DNA from: CAYJDR01 sp964368965 | GTDB lineage: Bacteria; Chrysiogenota; Deferribacteres; Deferribacterales; Mucispirillaceae | Assembly: GCA_964368965.1 (NCBI GenBank) | Contig: CAYJDR010000011.1 | Location: forward strand, 1-57,600 | Direction: 5' to 3' | Length of the DNA: 57,600 nt | Shown: positions 34,814 to 44,141 of the stretch, piece by piece | Layout of the letters: every line of letters starts with the position of its first letter | How positions within the stretch are numbered: the stretch's first letter is position 1 | Made by a program: the position numbers and the translations under genes | Notes under the pieces: model-generated | What the model was told of the DNA's origin: nothing | The model's input: only the letters and a program-made list of their open reading frames with translations | Databases searched by the model: none

Positions 34814-35668
34814 TTACTTAAGTAAAGCCCGCTTAACTTTTTGTAATCTGCACCACAAAGACCGCCCTACAGAGGATTTATTTATCCATTGCTTAAAGTG
34901 CAACTTTACGGGAAATAGGAGAGAGTCTACACAATAAAAGAGAGCTTGATGAGCCTTTGAGGGAAAAACAAATAAATATCTTAAAATAATCATCCTTTTT
35001 TCAGACCTCAAAAGCGATGCGCTATGAGTAGAGCTAGAAATCCCTCCTGCAGCCATTTTTGTTATCATGAAATCTAAAGCATACATTTGCTCTTGACGAC
35101 GCCAAACTCTGCGCAACCAATCATAGTCGCCTGCTATACTATATTTTGAGTTGAACGGGTATGCACGTAATAAGCTATAATGCGCAAATAAAGCAGAATG
35201 TGGGATCATACCAAAAGCAAGTGATGCAAAACTTTGGTCAGATTGAAACTGCAGAACATCCCCTTCATCACCTTCAGAAAATTGCTGTAACCCCCCCGCA
35301 GCCAGCACTACTTCAGAAGGCAAGCTCTCACAACACGTCTTCACCCTTTCAAGTACATTTGGCCCCGCCAACAAATCATCCCCGCCCAAAAAGAGCACCC
35401 ATTGCCCAAGACTTTCCCCCTGATGGGCAAGGGCTTTATTCCACGCGTCATAAATGCCCGTATCTTTTTCACTGGCAAGGCTTATGGCTGGAAGACGAGT
35501 ACGCCATCTCTCCACTATATCCAATGTATTATCAGAGCTTTGAGCATCCTGGCACACCCACACAAAGTCTTTACAACTTTGCTCAGCCAGGGATTGCAAC
35601 AAACGCTCAAGCGTAGCTCCTGCATTGTAGGTTGCAGTAATAATAGTAAAAAAAGCAACTTGGTTCAT
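34814..35668 (-). CDS. GT2 glycosyltransferase (WcaA/PglI-like)
   Basis: 284 residues. FTIITATYNAGATLERLLQSLAEQSCKDFVWVCQDAQSSDNTLDI, SEKDTGIYDAWNKAL and WVLFLGGDDLLAG give the classical GT-A order with a GDD metal site. The SEKDTGIYDAWNKG-type block defines a frequent lipopolysaccharide transferase subgroup. It sits between the GT-D protein and the LIC_10190-like membrane protein. Confidence 0.85.
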   Translation of the reverse strand: MNQVAFFTIITATYNAGATLERLLQSLAEQSCKDFVWVCQDAQSSDNTLDIVERWRTRLPAISLASEKDTGIYDAWNKALAHQGESLGQWVLFLGGDDLLAGPNVLERVKTCCESLPSEVVLAAGGLQQFSEGDEGDVLQFQSDQSFASLAFGMIPHSALFAHYSLLRAYPFNSKYSIAGDYDWLRRVWRRQEQMYALDFMITKMAAGGISSSTHSASLLRSEKRMIILRYLFVFPSKAHQALFYCVDSLLFPVKLHFKQWINKSSVGRSLWCRLQKVKRALLK

Positions 35669-35694
35669 AATCTTTCTTACAGTTTTAGGTTTAT

Positions 35695-37380
35695 TTATCT
35701 TGCTAAGTAAAAACCTTCACCCAAGTCATGGGGATTACGCATTCGTAATTGAGAGTTAGCAAATCCGCAAGGAAGGGGAGCAAGCCCGCACCGATCATCT
35801 CCTTGTGATGGTGTCCAGAGCGTGAAAGATTCGCCTTCCACATCTGCAAGAATACGAATTTGCTCTACTGGGCGCGTTGGCCAAGACGGCGTTATCCATG
35901 CTAATGACGGTTCAGCTTGCATAAGTTGCACAGAGCTAAGAATGCAAAATACAGCGCAGACAACGCAAACCACTTTTTTATAATAGGTTGAAAGCAACGC
36001 AAAAACCTTCTCCAATGCAGAAGAAGCCCTACTGTGTAGTGAAAGAACAACTACGCCCGATGCCCATGCGCCCCAAACAAACTCCAAACCAAACCTGCTA
36101 TCTGGGTACATATAAAACCAATATAAAATTGGCAAAAAACACAGAGTAAAAATAAATTTTGATACTAATACAAACTTAGAACACAAAGCCCACAACCATA
36201 TAGACAGCGCAGCCAGCAAGGGCAAAATAAATGTTGCCCACTCCTTTTTTGAGCTCAAAAAAGCGTGTATCCATGATGGGAACCAATATGAAATACCTGT
36301 TTCCAAGGCCACTTGATAACCAGAGCGCGGCCAACGCGCCCACCCCATAACTGCAATGCGATTTCCCTCCACGATTGACTTATCTAAAATCCAATCCACA
36401 GGAAAAGCAAGCAAAGTCAAGGGAAACACAGGATACCCTGTCAAAATAACATTACGCGCGCACCACAACACCCCTAAAAAAGCCGGAGCAAGTAATACTT
36501 TTATAAAAAAAGCTCCTGTGAGTTCTTTTTGAACAAGCAAAAAACATTCAAATATCAAAACCAAAAGAAGAGGTACAATAACTAAAGGTTTTATGGCAAA
36601 GCCTAAAGCAAGAAAAAGAAAATTTTGCGCATGTAAAGAATAGCTACCGCGCTGTTGACACAACCACATTCGCAAAAAATTATATAGAACAAACAAAAAG
36701 ACAAAAAGAGAGATACTATCCACATACAGGTTTGCATAAATTTTCCACCGCGTTTGATAGAGAAAACACAACGGAATAAGACATAGGAAATAGATTCTCT
36801 CCCAAAGATTTTGCACATGCATAAGATGAGAAAACACCCATCCCTGCGCCAAAACCATAAAAAGAACGGACATAAACGTGGGTAATAAGGCAAGATCTAA
36901 GGGAAGCATGCCTCCTAAAAGATACCATGCAGAGCCATTAGCTAACCGCGAATGAAGATTACCAAGCCCCGGAACAAGAGCATATTCTCTGGCCCAAGAA
37001 ATGATTTGCAAGTGATACAAGTCCGTATCATACGCTTGGCCCAAGGGACTTAACACAAACAGAGCAAGCGTAAGAAAAGCTATAAAAACAAAAAAACTTC
37101 CCTGAAAGAAACAGTTTTTTACTCCATGGGCACACCATTTTTTTGCCCGTGAAAACAAGCCCGGAGCTCCAAAGCAAGCAGGGAGTAAACACAAAAAAGA
37201 ATATGCACTTTGCAAAGGAAAGAAAAAGTTCACCACATAAGCCATAGTTGTCACAGGAAAAAGTCCCACCCACATAACTGTGAAAAAATTTTCCTCTCTG
37301 ACGCCGAGCAATTTCAACATGAAAAAACCGGAACTTGCCAATACCGCAAGAACGCTATAGAGGGGCAGTAATAATTCCAT
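35695..37380 (-). CDS. LIC_10190-like polytopic membrane protein (putative GT-C)
   Basis: 561 residues from ATG at 37,380, which has AAGGA eight bases upstream; the TTG one codon earlier is less likely. About eleven membrane helices. The first long loop holds YDTDLYHLQIISWAREYALVPGLGNLHSRLANGSAWY, the signature of LIC_10190-type proteins, where Asp and His resemble GT-C catalytic loops. Likely transfers a lipid-linked sugar at the periplasmic face. Confidence 0.75.
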   Translation of the reverse strand: MELLLPLYSVLAVLASSGFFMLKLLGVREENFFTVMWVGLFPVTTMAYVVNFFFPLQSAYSFLCLLPACFGAPGLFSRAKKWCAHGVKNCFFQGSFFVFIAFLTLALFVLSPLGQAYDTDLYHLQIISWAREYALVPGLGNLHSRLANGSAWYLLGGMLPLDLALLPTFMSVLFMVLAQGWVFSHLMHVQNLWERIYFLCLIPLCFLYQTRWKIYANLYVDSISLFVFLFVLYNFLRMWLCQQRGSYSLHAQNFLFLALGFAIKPLVIVPLLLVLIFECFLLVQKELTGAFFIKVLLAPAFLGVLWCARNVILTGYPVFPLTLLAFPVDWILDKSIVEGNRIAVMGWARWPRSGYQVALETGISYWFPSWIHAFLSSKKEWATFILPLLAALSIWLWALCSKFVLVSKFIFTLCFLPILYWFYMYPDSRFGLEFVWGAWASGVVVLSLHSRASSALEKVFALLSTYYKKVVCVVCAVFCILSSVQLMQAEPSLAWITPSWPTRPVEQIRILADVEGESFTLWTPSQGDDRCGLAPLPCGFANSQLRMRNPHDLGEGFYLAR

Positions 37381-37413
37381 CAACTATTCCTTTCACTGCA
37401 CAGTAGGTGCACA

Positions 37414-38505
37414 TTAAAAAACAAAATACTTCCGCAAGGAAAAGTTGCCCACAAAGCCAACAAGAATCCCCATAACCTTGCTCATAAAAAGACTAGTCCC
37501 CAGAGAGTGTAAACCGCTGGTTACACCAAGGTCTATCGCTGCCATAACCACTACCGTAAGAGCATATGCCAATATCTCTCCCTTAGTAGACCAGCGCGCC
37601 TGATGCTTAAATAAAATGGCTATACATAAAAAATAGTTGACCATAGCTGCAATGCCAAAAGCTAACAAGGTAGCTCCTGTGATGGCTGAGCCCATGGCAA
37701 GAAAAATTGAAAAAGCTATAAGATTTACCAAGGCAGCGCAAAAACCAATGAAGGTATATAGTAGGATTTGCATGGGTAAAGGTGCGCAATGCGCGCTATA
37801 GTGCAAGATGCAATACAAAGCACGGACGCCGTCGCGCCAACCTATTTTCTTGCCTTCTTCATATGAACGAGGATTATAGCTGATAGCACATTCATACACC
37901 CGAGCCTCATGTTGAGCAACGAGAGCAGTTACTTCGGGTTCAAAGCCAAAGCGATTTTCTTGTAATTTGGGCGCAATGTTTTGAATAGTTTCACGGCGGA
38001 AAAGCTTATAACACGTCTCCATATCACTAATATCTAAATTAGTGAACATATTGGAGGTAAAAGTCAAACTTCTATTCATCCACGTATGCCAAAAGTACAA
38101 AACACGACGTGTACCTTGGCGCAAATAGCGTGAACCGTATACTACATCGGCCTTATCCTCCAATATAGGTCGCATTAAAGTAAAATAATCCAAAGGATTA
38201 TATTCTTCATCTGCATCTTGAATACCTACCATATCGCACTTGGCGCGCATAAGGCCTGTTCGCAAGGCCGCCCCTTTTCCTTGATTTATTTCATGCTTAT
38301 ATAATGAAATTTGCTCTGGATAACGTGCTTGTAAATCTTGCGCTATACTATAACTTTTATCTGTTGAACAATCATCTACAATGATAAGCTCCAGAGAAAA
38401 ATTTTCTATGGGACTTTTTTCGCACAAAGCTAAACAGCGTGCTACACACGATTCCAAAGTCGCTTCCTCATTATAACAAGGAATAATCAACGATAAAGAT
38501 GGCAT
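37414..38505 (-). CDS. GT2 (DPM-like) fused to a GtrA membrane domain
   Basis: 363 residues. Residues 1-230: LSLIIPCYNEEATLESC, IIVDDCSTDKS, NQGKGAALRTGL, VGIQDADEEYNP and VVYGSRYLRQG, a dolichyl-phosphate-mannose-synthase-like domain. Residues 240-363: four membrane helices of a GtrA flippase-like domain (LLYTFIGFCAALVNLIAFSIFL through NFSLRKYFVF). In GtrA/GtrB systems, one protein loads undecaprenyl phosphate and the other flips it; here both are in one chain. Good GGAGAG site at the start. Confidence 0.85.
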   Translation of the reverse strand: MPSLSLIIPCYNEEATLESCVARCLALCEKSPIENFSLELIIVDDCSTDKSYSIAQDLQARYPEQISLYKHEINQGKGAALRTGLMRAKCDMVGIQDADEEYNPLDYFTLMRPILEDKADVVYGSRYLRQGTRRVLYFWHTWMNRSLTFTSNMFTNLDISDMETCYKLFRRETIQNIAPKLQENRFGFEPEVTALVAQHEARVYECAISYNPRSYEEGKKIGWRDGVRALYCILHYSAHCAPLPMQILLYTFIGFCAALVNLIAFSIFLAMGSAITGATLLAFGIAAMVNYFLCIAILFKHQARWSTKGEILAYALTVVVMAAIDLGVTSGLHSLGTSLFMSKVMGILVGFVGNFSLRKYFVF

Positions 38506-38566
38506 ATTCTCTCCATAATAAAAACTTTAAAAAGCATTAGACCTTTTCAAAGGCTTCTCATTCAAA

Positions 38567-39772
38567 TTATTCCTGCACCGTGGGCACTGTAAACCCAGCC
38601 TGGATACACAAGCTGTCTTGCCTTGCGCCGGCAAAGTCAGCTTCCACCATTTCTTGTACTAATTCTGTAAAGGAAATCTGCGGCACCCAGCCCAACTTTT
38701 CTTTGGCCTTGGCAGCATGGCCAAGCAAGGTTTCCACCTCTGTGGGACGGAAGTAGCGTGGATCAATGCGTACCACCACAGTACCCTTTTGCAAAGCTTT
38801 ATTCTTACCAATAGTACTCATGGTATCGGCAATAAAGGCATCTTTAGTGGCGGAGTTTTCACCCTGCATTTGTTTTTCTAAAAGCGCCACAAGTACACTT
38901 TCATCAAAACTTTCCACCATGCCCACTTCGTCCACGCCTTCGCCTTGCCATGCTAAAGTAAGCCCCAGCATCTTGGCAGAAATTTCTATAAATTCACGTA
39001 CAGAGTGTTGTTCACCACTGGCAATGACAAAATCTTCAGGCGCGTCTTGTTGCAGCATAAGCCACATCATGCGCACATAGTCTTTAGCATGACCCCAATC
39101 ACGCAAGGCATTGATATTGCCCATGTATAGACAATCTTCCATACCTAAAATAATACGTGGCAAAGCACGAGTGATTTTGCGTGTTACGAAGGTTTCTCCG
39201 CGCATGGGGGATTCATGGTTAAAAAGAATACCATTGCAAGCATACATGCCATAAGCTTCACGATAGTTTACAGTAATCCAGTAGCCATAAAGCTTAGCCA
39301 CAGCGTAAGGAGAACGAGGATAAAAAGGTGTTGTTTCCTTTTGTGGAACTTCCTGCACAAGACCGTACAGCTCTGAAGTTGAAGCTTGGTACACGCGTGT
39401 TTTCTTTTCTAAGCCAAGAAGACGTACAGCCTCCAATACACGCAATGTTCCTACGCCCACCACATCAGCGGTGTATTCAGGCGCATCAAAAGATACTTGA
39501 ACATGGCTTTGTGCACCCAAATTATATATTTCATCTGGCTGAATTTTTTGCACCAAACGCACCAAATTGGCACTATCTGTCAAATCACCATAATGTAAGA
39601 AAAAGCGTCTCTCACCACTGTGCACACCTTGATAAATATCATCAACGCGCTGAGTATTAAAAAGGGAAGAACGTCGCTTAATACCATGAACTTCGTATCC
39701 TTTTTCCAAAAGAAAACGCGCCAAGTAGGCACCATCTTGCCCTGTGATGCCTGTAATGAGAGCTTTTTTCAT
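38567..39772 (-). CDS. gmd: GDP-mannose 4,6-dehydratase with a C-terminal-half insertion
   Basis: Converts GDP-mannose to GDP-4-keto-6-deoxymannose, precursor of fucose, rhamnose and perosamine. ITGITGQDGAYLARFLLEKGYEVHG, NLGAQSHVQVSF, the catalytic Thr132/Ser133/Glu134 (STSELYG) with Tyr156-x3-Lys160, and NHESPMRGETFVTRKIT are all present. The protein has 401 residues; E. coli Gmd has 373. The excess lies at about 285-331 (VESFDESVLVAL...GKNKALQKGT), just before VVRIDPRYFRPTEVETLLG. Neither a GDP-fucose synthase nor a perosamine synthase gene is nearby, so the next step is outside this window. Confidence 0.92.
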   Translation of the reverse strand: MKKALITGITGQDGAYLARFLLEKGYEVHGIKRRSSLFNTQRVDDIYQGVHSGERRFFLHYGDLTDSANLVRLVQKIQPDEIYNLGAQSHVQVSFDAPEYTADVVGVGTLRVLEAVRLLGLEKKTRVYQASTSELYGLVQEVPQKETTPFYPRSPYAVAKLYGYWITVNYREAYGMYACNGILFNHESPMRGETFVTRKITRALPRIILGMEDCLYMGNINALRDWGHAKDYVRMMWLMLQQDAPEDFVIASGEQHSVREFIEISAKMLGLTLAWQGEGVDEVGMVESFDESVLVALLEKQMQGENSATKDAFIADTMSTIGKNKALQKGTVVVRIDPRYFRPTEVETLLGHAAKAKEKLGWVPQISFTELVQEMVEADFAGARQDSLCIQAGFTVPTVQE

Positions 39773-40030
39773 ACATACTTCCTAGGAATAATCTTGTTAA
39801 GTTACGGCAGTATATAGATTTTTGGTAAAAAGTCCAGTACAGCCAAGATACATACTTCGATGCTTCTTAGATCACATATTTTACATATATCTTTAACTAC
39901 TGAAAGTATTGACATTGGCATATATTTTAGTCAATTTATCGGCGCTATACAAATGCCCAAATGTGCACAAAGATAATTCACTCAGAAAGATTTTCGTGTA
40001 CGAAATAAAAAAAATTTACTTGGAAAACAC

Positions 40031-41257
40031 ATGATTAAAAATAAAGAAAATGTCCTCATTTATGCTATAAAAGCAATGCGCATAACATCTCTTCGCTTAT
40101 GTCTTTTATGCGCCCTAAGCATAATAACATGCTTTATCATTGGCTCTGCAGCCTATCCCTTTATGGTTTTGCTACTTTTATTCTCATTAGCCATGTTTTT
40201 TCTTTCTTTGTCTCTTGCAGTACAAAACACATGGATGAAAAATATATGTGTGGGACTTTTTTCCTTGGCTCTCCCTTTAGCTATTTTTGAAGGATACTTT
40301 CTCATCACATATAAGCCCGTTACCATCACTACCGAGCTGCCTTCCGATACCCCCATAAGCGCTAGTCTTTTACAGAACTTAGATCCAAGTGAATCTTACA
40401 CACGAAAAAGCTCTAAACGTATACTTTCAGCAACAGAACAAGTGTTTTTTGATACTATTTTCACCTATGACAGTTTAGGGAGACGCATTACTCCCCATGC
40501 ACCGCAAGCTAAAACTGCCGTGGTTTTACTTGGATGCTCTTTTACCTTTGGTGATGGTCTTAAGGATGAAGAAACCTTTGCCTACAAATTGGGCTTAGCC
40601 CTAGGCGAAGAGTATCAGGTTTTCAATTTAGGAAAAAATGGTTACGGTCCACATCGTATTTTGCATGACCTTGAGCGAGGACTAGCAGGGCTAGAAGGCT
40701 ATTCTCAAATACTATTTTACTATTTTGCCATAGAAGATCATTTAAAACGCATCTCCGGTGCAGCTGCATGGGATAAAAATGGCCCCCTCTACGACGTGCG
40801 CGATGGAAAGGCCGTTCTTGTGGGCAATTTTTCGGAGCTAAACCCTTTTTATACAGCAAAGAATATCTTTTTTTGGGTAAAGAGAAGTCATCTATATCAG
40901 AAAATACAACCTCAATTACAACATAATATAAACAAATCACTACCTCGTAATACACAAGAAAAACAATTGGAATTACAGGGCGCTATCATGGCAAGTATGA
41001 AAGATATTACTACGGAAAAATACTCCCACAGCTCTTTCTCGGTACTATTATGGCCACCTAAAGCTGCATCCTTGATGAAATCTTTTCTCTCTCAAATTCC
41101 ACATTATGACGTGGAAGCATGGTTTCCTGACTATGATGCCAAACAAGATTTATACATCATTAGCCCTCCCCACGAATTCCACCCTTCTGCCCATGCCAAT
41201 GCCATAGTAGCGAAAGAAATGGAGAAGATCGTACGCCAAGACACTGCACGTAATTAA
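40031..41257 (+). CDS. Membrane-anchored SGNH-hydrolase-like protein
   Basis: 408 residues. Three hydrophobic helices at the N-terminus (about 20-100) place the rest outside or at the membrane. The SGNH fold is seen in VVLLGCSFTFGDGLKDEETFAYKLG (Ser block), FNLGKNGYGPHR (Asn block) and the C-terminal HEFHPSAHANAIVAKEM (catalytic Asp/His region, here with Glu/His). Such proteins acetylate or deacetylate surface glycans and often accompany SxtJ/DUF5989/carbamoyltransferase genes, which lie next to it in the opposite direction. Confidence 0.75.
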   Translation: MIKNKENVLIYAIKAMRITSLRLCLLCALSIITCFIIGSAAYPFMVLLLLFSLAMFFLSLSLAVQNTWMKNICVGLFSLALPLAIFEGYFLITYKPVTITTELPSDTPISASLLQNLDPSESYTRKSSKRILSATEQVFFDTIFTYDSLGRRITPHAPQAKTAVVLLGCSFTFGDGLKDEETFAYKLGLALGEEYQVFNLGKNGYGPHRILHDLERGLAGLEGYSQILFYYFAIEDHLKRISGAAAWDKNGPLYDVRDGKAVLVGNFSELNPFYTAKNIFFWVKRSHLYQKIQPQLQHNINKSLPRNTQEKQLELQGAIMASMKDITTEKYSHSSFSVLLWPPKAASLMKSFLSQIPHYDVEAWFPDYDAKQDLYIISPPHEFHPSAHANAIVAKEMEKIVRQDTARN

Positions 41258-41361
41258 ATATAATCGCAACGCGTTATGCAAAAAGCGCTTAAGCAATTTT
41301 AAAGAATTAACGTTAACTTTATTGCGTTCTTAAAAAATTGCCTCTTGTAAATTCTACAGAA

Positions 41362-41403
41362 AAAGCCCCTTAACATAAGAGGACATCTTAGCTAAGGGGC
41401 TTT
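41362..41403 (-). terminator. Terminator between SGNH and carbamoyltransferase genes
   Basis: An 11-bp perfect stem (41,362-41,372 with 41,393-41,403). On the minus strand it runs into TTTTC, ending the sxtJ-carbamoyltransferase operon; on the plus strand the T-run is short, so termination of the SGNH gene is less sure. Confidence 0.7.
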
Positions 41404-41425
41404 GACTAGTATATCACAATTTTTT

Positions 41426-43306
41426 TTAATCTAGCACATACAAAGAACGCCAGTCTTGGTCATTGGCCAAAGGCTTTTGGTCTTCTTTGCAAAGCACCAT
41501 ATCGCCCAGCACAAGGTAATCCATTTCTGTGCGCATGAAGCACAAGTACGCATCTTGCGGTGTACACACAATGGGCTCACCACGCACGTTAAAGCTGGTA
41601 TTCACCACCATGGGGCAATCATGACGCTCTTTAAAAGCGCTGATAAGCTGCCAATAGCGCGGATTGGTCTCCTTGCTCACCGACTGAATACGAGCGGACA
41701 AGTCCACGTGAGTAATGGCCGGCACATCAGAGCGCTGCCAATACAAACGATCCCATAAGGGCAAGGAGGTATAATTTTCTGGCAACTCACGACAATATTT
41801 TTCTGCCACAGGAGCCACCACAAGCATGTACGGCGATTGCTCTTCCAAGGCAAAATATTCTTGCGTATATTCTTCGAGTACAGAAGGAGCAAAAGGTCTA
41901 AAACCTTCGCGATACTTAATTTTTAAGTTAAGCTTTTTCTGCATTTCTGGATTGCGCGGATCTCCCAAGATGGAACGACCACCAAGAGCACGAGGACCGT
42001 ACTCCATGCGCCCTTGGAACCATCCCACAACCTTACCGTCATTGAGCAAGTCTGCCACATTGTCGCAAAGGTCTTGGAAATTTTCATACACAGTTCCGTT
42101 GGCATGAAACTTCTTACACATGCGTGCAATTTGTCCGGCATCAAAGCTCGGTCCAAGATAAGAACCACGCATGGAGTCCCGACTACTTGCAGGTGTTCTA
42201 GGTTGTTCTAGGCCAATATGCCATAAAGCTAAAGCCGCCCCAAGAGCGCCACCAGCATCACCAGATGCAGGCTGAATCCAAACTTTATCAAAGATTTTTT
42301 CTTCTAAAAGCTTACCATTGGCTACGCAGTTCAAAGCCACACCACCTGCTAAACATAAGTTTTTGCTTCCGCTCACCTTGCGTGCAGTGCGAGCCAAACG
42401 CAACACTATATCTTCCGTGACTTTTTGAATGGCCAAAGCTAAGTCCATATACTCTTGCTCTAATTCCTCAGACTCAGCAGTACGAGGCGCCAGACCAAAA
42501 AGCTTTTGCCAAAGAGAAGTATTATACATACGCACATCGGTGGCATAGGAAAAATAATCCATATTCAAGACATAGGAACCATCTTCGCGAATCTCAATGA
42601 GGTTTTCACGAATTTTTTGCTCAAAGGTCTTGGTGCGCTCTGAATGAGGATCCCCATAAGGAGCGAGCCCCATGAGTTTATATTCACCGCTGTTGACCTT
42701 AAAACCACAATAGGCGGTGAAGGCGGAATATAATAATCCCAAGGAGTGCGGAAAATGAATTTCGCGCAAGGTGGAAATATCTTTGCCCACGCCTTTATTT
42801 ATGGAGGTGGTTACCCATTCTCCCACGCCGTCCACCGTCAAAATAGCCGCGTCTTCAAAAGGGGAAGGATAAAAAGCCGAAGCTGCGTGAGAAAGATGAT
42901 GCTCAGGAAAATACAGCTGAGGCAATTTTGCACCTTCAGGCAAAAATGGCGCAAAACCGCGCTCTAACATGGTGCGCATGAAGAGCTTTTCTTTTATCCA
43001 CACGGGCATGGACAGCAAAAAGCTCTTTAAGCCTCTGGGCGCAAAAGCATGGTAAGTTTCCAGCAATCTTTCAAATTTTAAGAAAGGCTTGTCATAAAAA
43101 GCTATGCCTTGCACTTGACTCAAGGTAATGCCCGCTTCTTCCAGCACATAAGCTATGGCTTTTTCAGGAAAGTCAGGGTCATGCTTCTTACGCGTAAAGC
43201 GCTCTTCATGGGCAGCAGCAACTATCACGCCATCGCAAAGCAAAGCCGCGGCGCTGTCGTGATAATACGCTGAAATACCTAAAGTATAAATGGGATTTTG
43301 CGACAT
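41426..43306 (-). CDS. Carbamoyltransferase (NodU/CmcH family)
   Basis: 626 residues. N-terminal Kae1/YrdC-like ATPase part: TLGISAYYHDSAAALLCDG, AAHEERFTRKKHDPDFP, EHHLSHAASAFYPSPFEDAAILTVDGVGEW and NLCLAGGVALNCVANGKLLE. C-terminal carbamoyltransferase part: GRMEYGPRALGGRSILGDPRNPEMQKKLNLKIKYREGFRPFAPSV and MVVNTSFNVRGEPIVCTPQDA. Uses carbamoyl phosphate and ATP to O-carbamoylate a sugar hydroxyl. AGAGAG ribosome site; nine bases after the DUF5989 gene. Confidence 0.93.
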   Translation of the reverse strand: MSQNPIYTLGISAYYHDSAAALLCDGVIVAAAHEERFTRKKHDPDFPEKAIAYVLEEAGITLSQVQGIAFYDKPFLKFERLLETYHAFAPRGLKSFLLSMPVWIKEKLFMRTMLERGFAPFLPEGAKLPQLYFPEHHLSHAASAFYPSPFEDAAILTVDGVGEWVTTSINKGVGKDISTLREIHFPHSLGLLYSAFTAYCGFKVNSGEYKLMGLAPYGDPHSERTKTFEQKIRENLIEIREDGSYVLNMDYFSYATDVRMYNTSLWQKLFGLAPRTAESEELEQEYMDLALAIQKVTEDIVLRLARTARKVSGSKNLCLAGGVALNCVANGKLLEEKIFDKVWIQPASGDAGGALGAALALWHIGLEQPRTPASSRDSMRGSYLGPSFDAGQIARMCKKFHANGTVYENFQDLCDNVADLLNDGKVVGWFQGRMEYGPRALGGRSILGDPRNPEMQKKLNLKIKYREGFRPFAPSVLEEYTQEYFALEEQSPYMLVVAPVAEKYCRELPENYTSLPLWDRLYWQRSDVPAITHVDLSARIQSVSKETNPRYWQLISAFKERHDCPMVVNTSFNVRGEPIVCTPQDAYLCFMRTEMDYLVLGDMVLCKEDQKPLANDQDWRSLYVLD

Positions 43307-43314
43307 GGTACTCT

Positions 43315-43464
43315 CTAAAATAACGTATAAATAAAAGGTGCCACGGCAGACCCGCTAGTGAACACAACAAGCGCCCCAATGAGCAATAAAGACACAATAA
43401 GGGGTAAAAGCCAGAATTTTTTGCGGACCTTTAAAAAGCCCCATACATCAGAAAGAAAATTCAT
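43315..43464 (-). CDS. DUF5989-family small membrane protein (49 aa)
   Basis: Translated by hand: MNFLSDVWGFLKVRKKF, then a single membrane helix (WLLPLIVSLLLIGALVVF) and the tail TSGSAVAPFIYTLF. This is the typical DUF5989 pattern (short amphipathic head with RKK-(F/Y)WL, one helix, conserved SxxAPFIYTLF end). A GAGG ribosome site lies at the right distance. DUF5989 genes are nearly always found between SxtJ and a carbamoyltransferase, exactly as here; a role as small membrane partner of the carbamoylation module is inferred. Confidence 0.85.
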   Translation of the reverse strand: MNFLSDVWGFLKVRKKFWLLPLIVSLLLIGALVVFTSGSAVAPFIYTLF

Positions 43465-43476
43465 AAATACCTCAAA

Positions 43477-43860
43477 TTAATACGGATGTACAATGTCGTC
43501 TTTGCTAAAGGTGTGCTCGCGCACCACAAAAGCGGACTCTTGATTGTCTTTATAGCTTCTTATGCGCATACTGTCCTTAGCTAAAAGGCGGCGCATAAGA
43601 GCAACGGGCATAAGAATAAGCATGTAAATAATGCTTAACAAAACCTTGGACATGAAGGTGCCAAGCACATGGGAAAAGCCAAACCAAAGCTTAGCCGGAT
43701 ATATCATGGCTGAAGGCCAAATCATGGTTAAGAGCACAAGCCCCATACAGCCATAAATCCAAGATATATTTTCTGTAAAAAACCAAACAAGTAAGGTAAT
43801 AAAAGCAAAAGCTAAAGCCGTATCACGACATTGGATGGGGGTAATTTTTTCAGGAAGCAT
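43477..43860 (-). CDS. sxtJ: SxtJ-family membrane protein
   Basis: 127 residues from ATG at 43,860, preferred because GAGAG lies at ribosome-site spacing; a GTG start at 43,914 would add 18 residues. Features: an N-terminal QCRDTALAFAF helix, a second helix ending PSAMIYPAKLWFGFSHVLGTFMSKVLLSIIYMLILMPVALMRRLLAKDSMRIR, the family hallmark 'LWxxFGxxLGxxxSxxxLxxxYxxxxxPxGLxxRxxGKDxL'. Occurs with carbamoyltransferases in saxitoxin and surface-glycan clusters; exact function unproven. Confidence 0.83.
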   Translation of the reverse strand: MLPEKITPIQCRDTALAFAFITLLVWFFTENISWIYGCMGLVLLTMIWPSAMIYPAKLWFGFSHVLGTFMSKVLLSIIYMLILMPVALMRRLLAKDSMRIRSYKDNQESAFVVREHTFSKDDIVHPY

Positions 43861-44012
43861 ACAACTCTCGAAATAATGTTTTGAAAACAGTGATATATGT
43901 TTTTTCACACTCACAATAGATGCTTTTCGGACTAATTTTTCTTAATTAAACCTAGAAAAGCACGTCACCATGGTCTCACGAAGCGAAAAAGGTAGGGAAT
44001 AGTAGATTTAAC

Positions 44013-44060
44013 CAGAGCTATTTAATACAACGCATATCATGTGTCAATTAAATAGCTCTG
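44013..44060. repeat. 14-bp perfect inverted repeat upstream of the IS remnant
   Basis: CAGAGCTATTTAAT (44,013-44,026) and its exact complement (44,047-44,060) are separated by 20 bases. No strong T-run follows. It may be a terminator-like structure after a lost gene, a palindromic insertion target or part of the IS end. Confidence 0.7.
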
Positions 44061-44141
44061 CATAATTATTCTTGAAAAAACCTTGTTTCTTATTGTATCT
44101 ATTTGTATTTTTTGATATTTATAATAAAAAATGAGGTTGAT

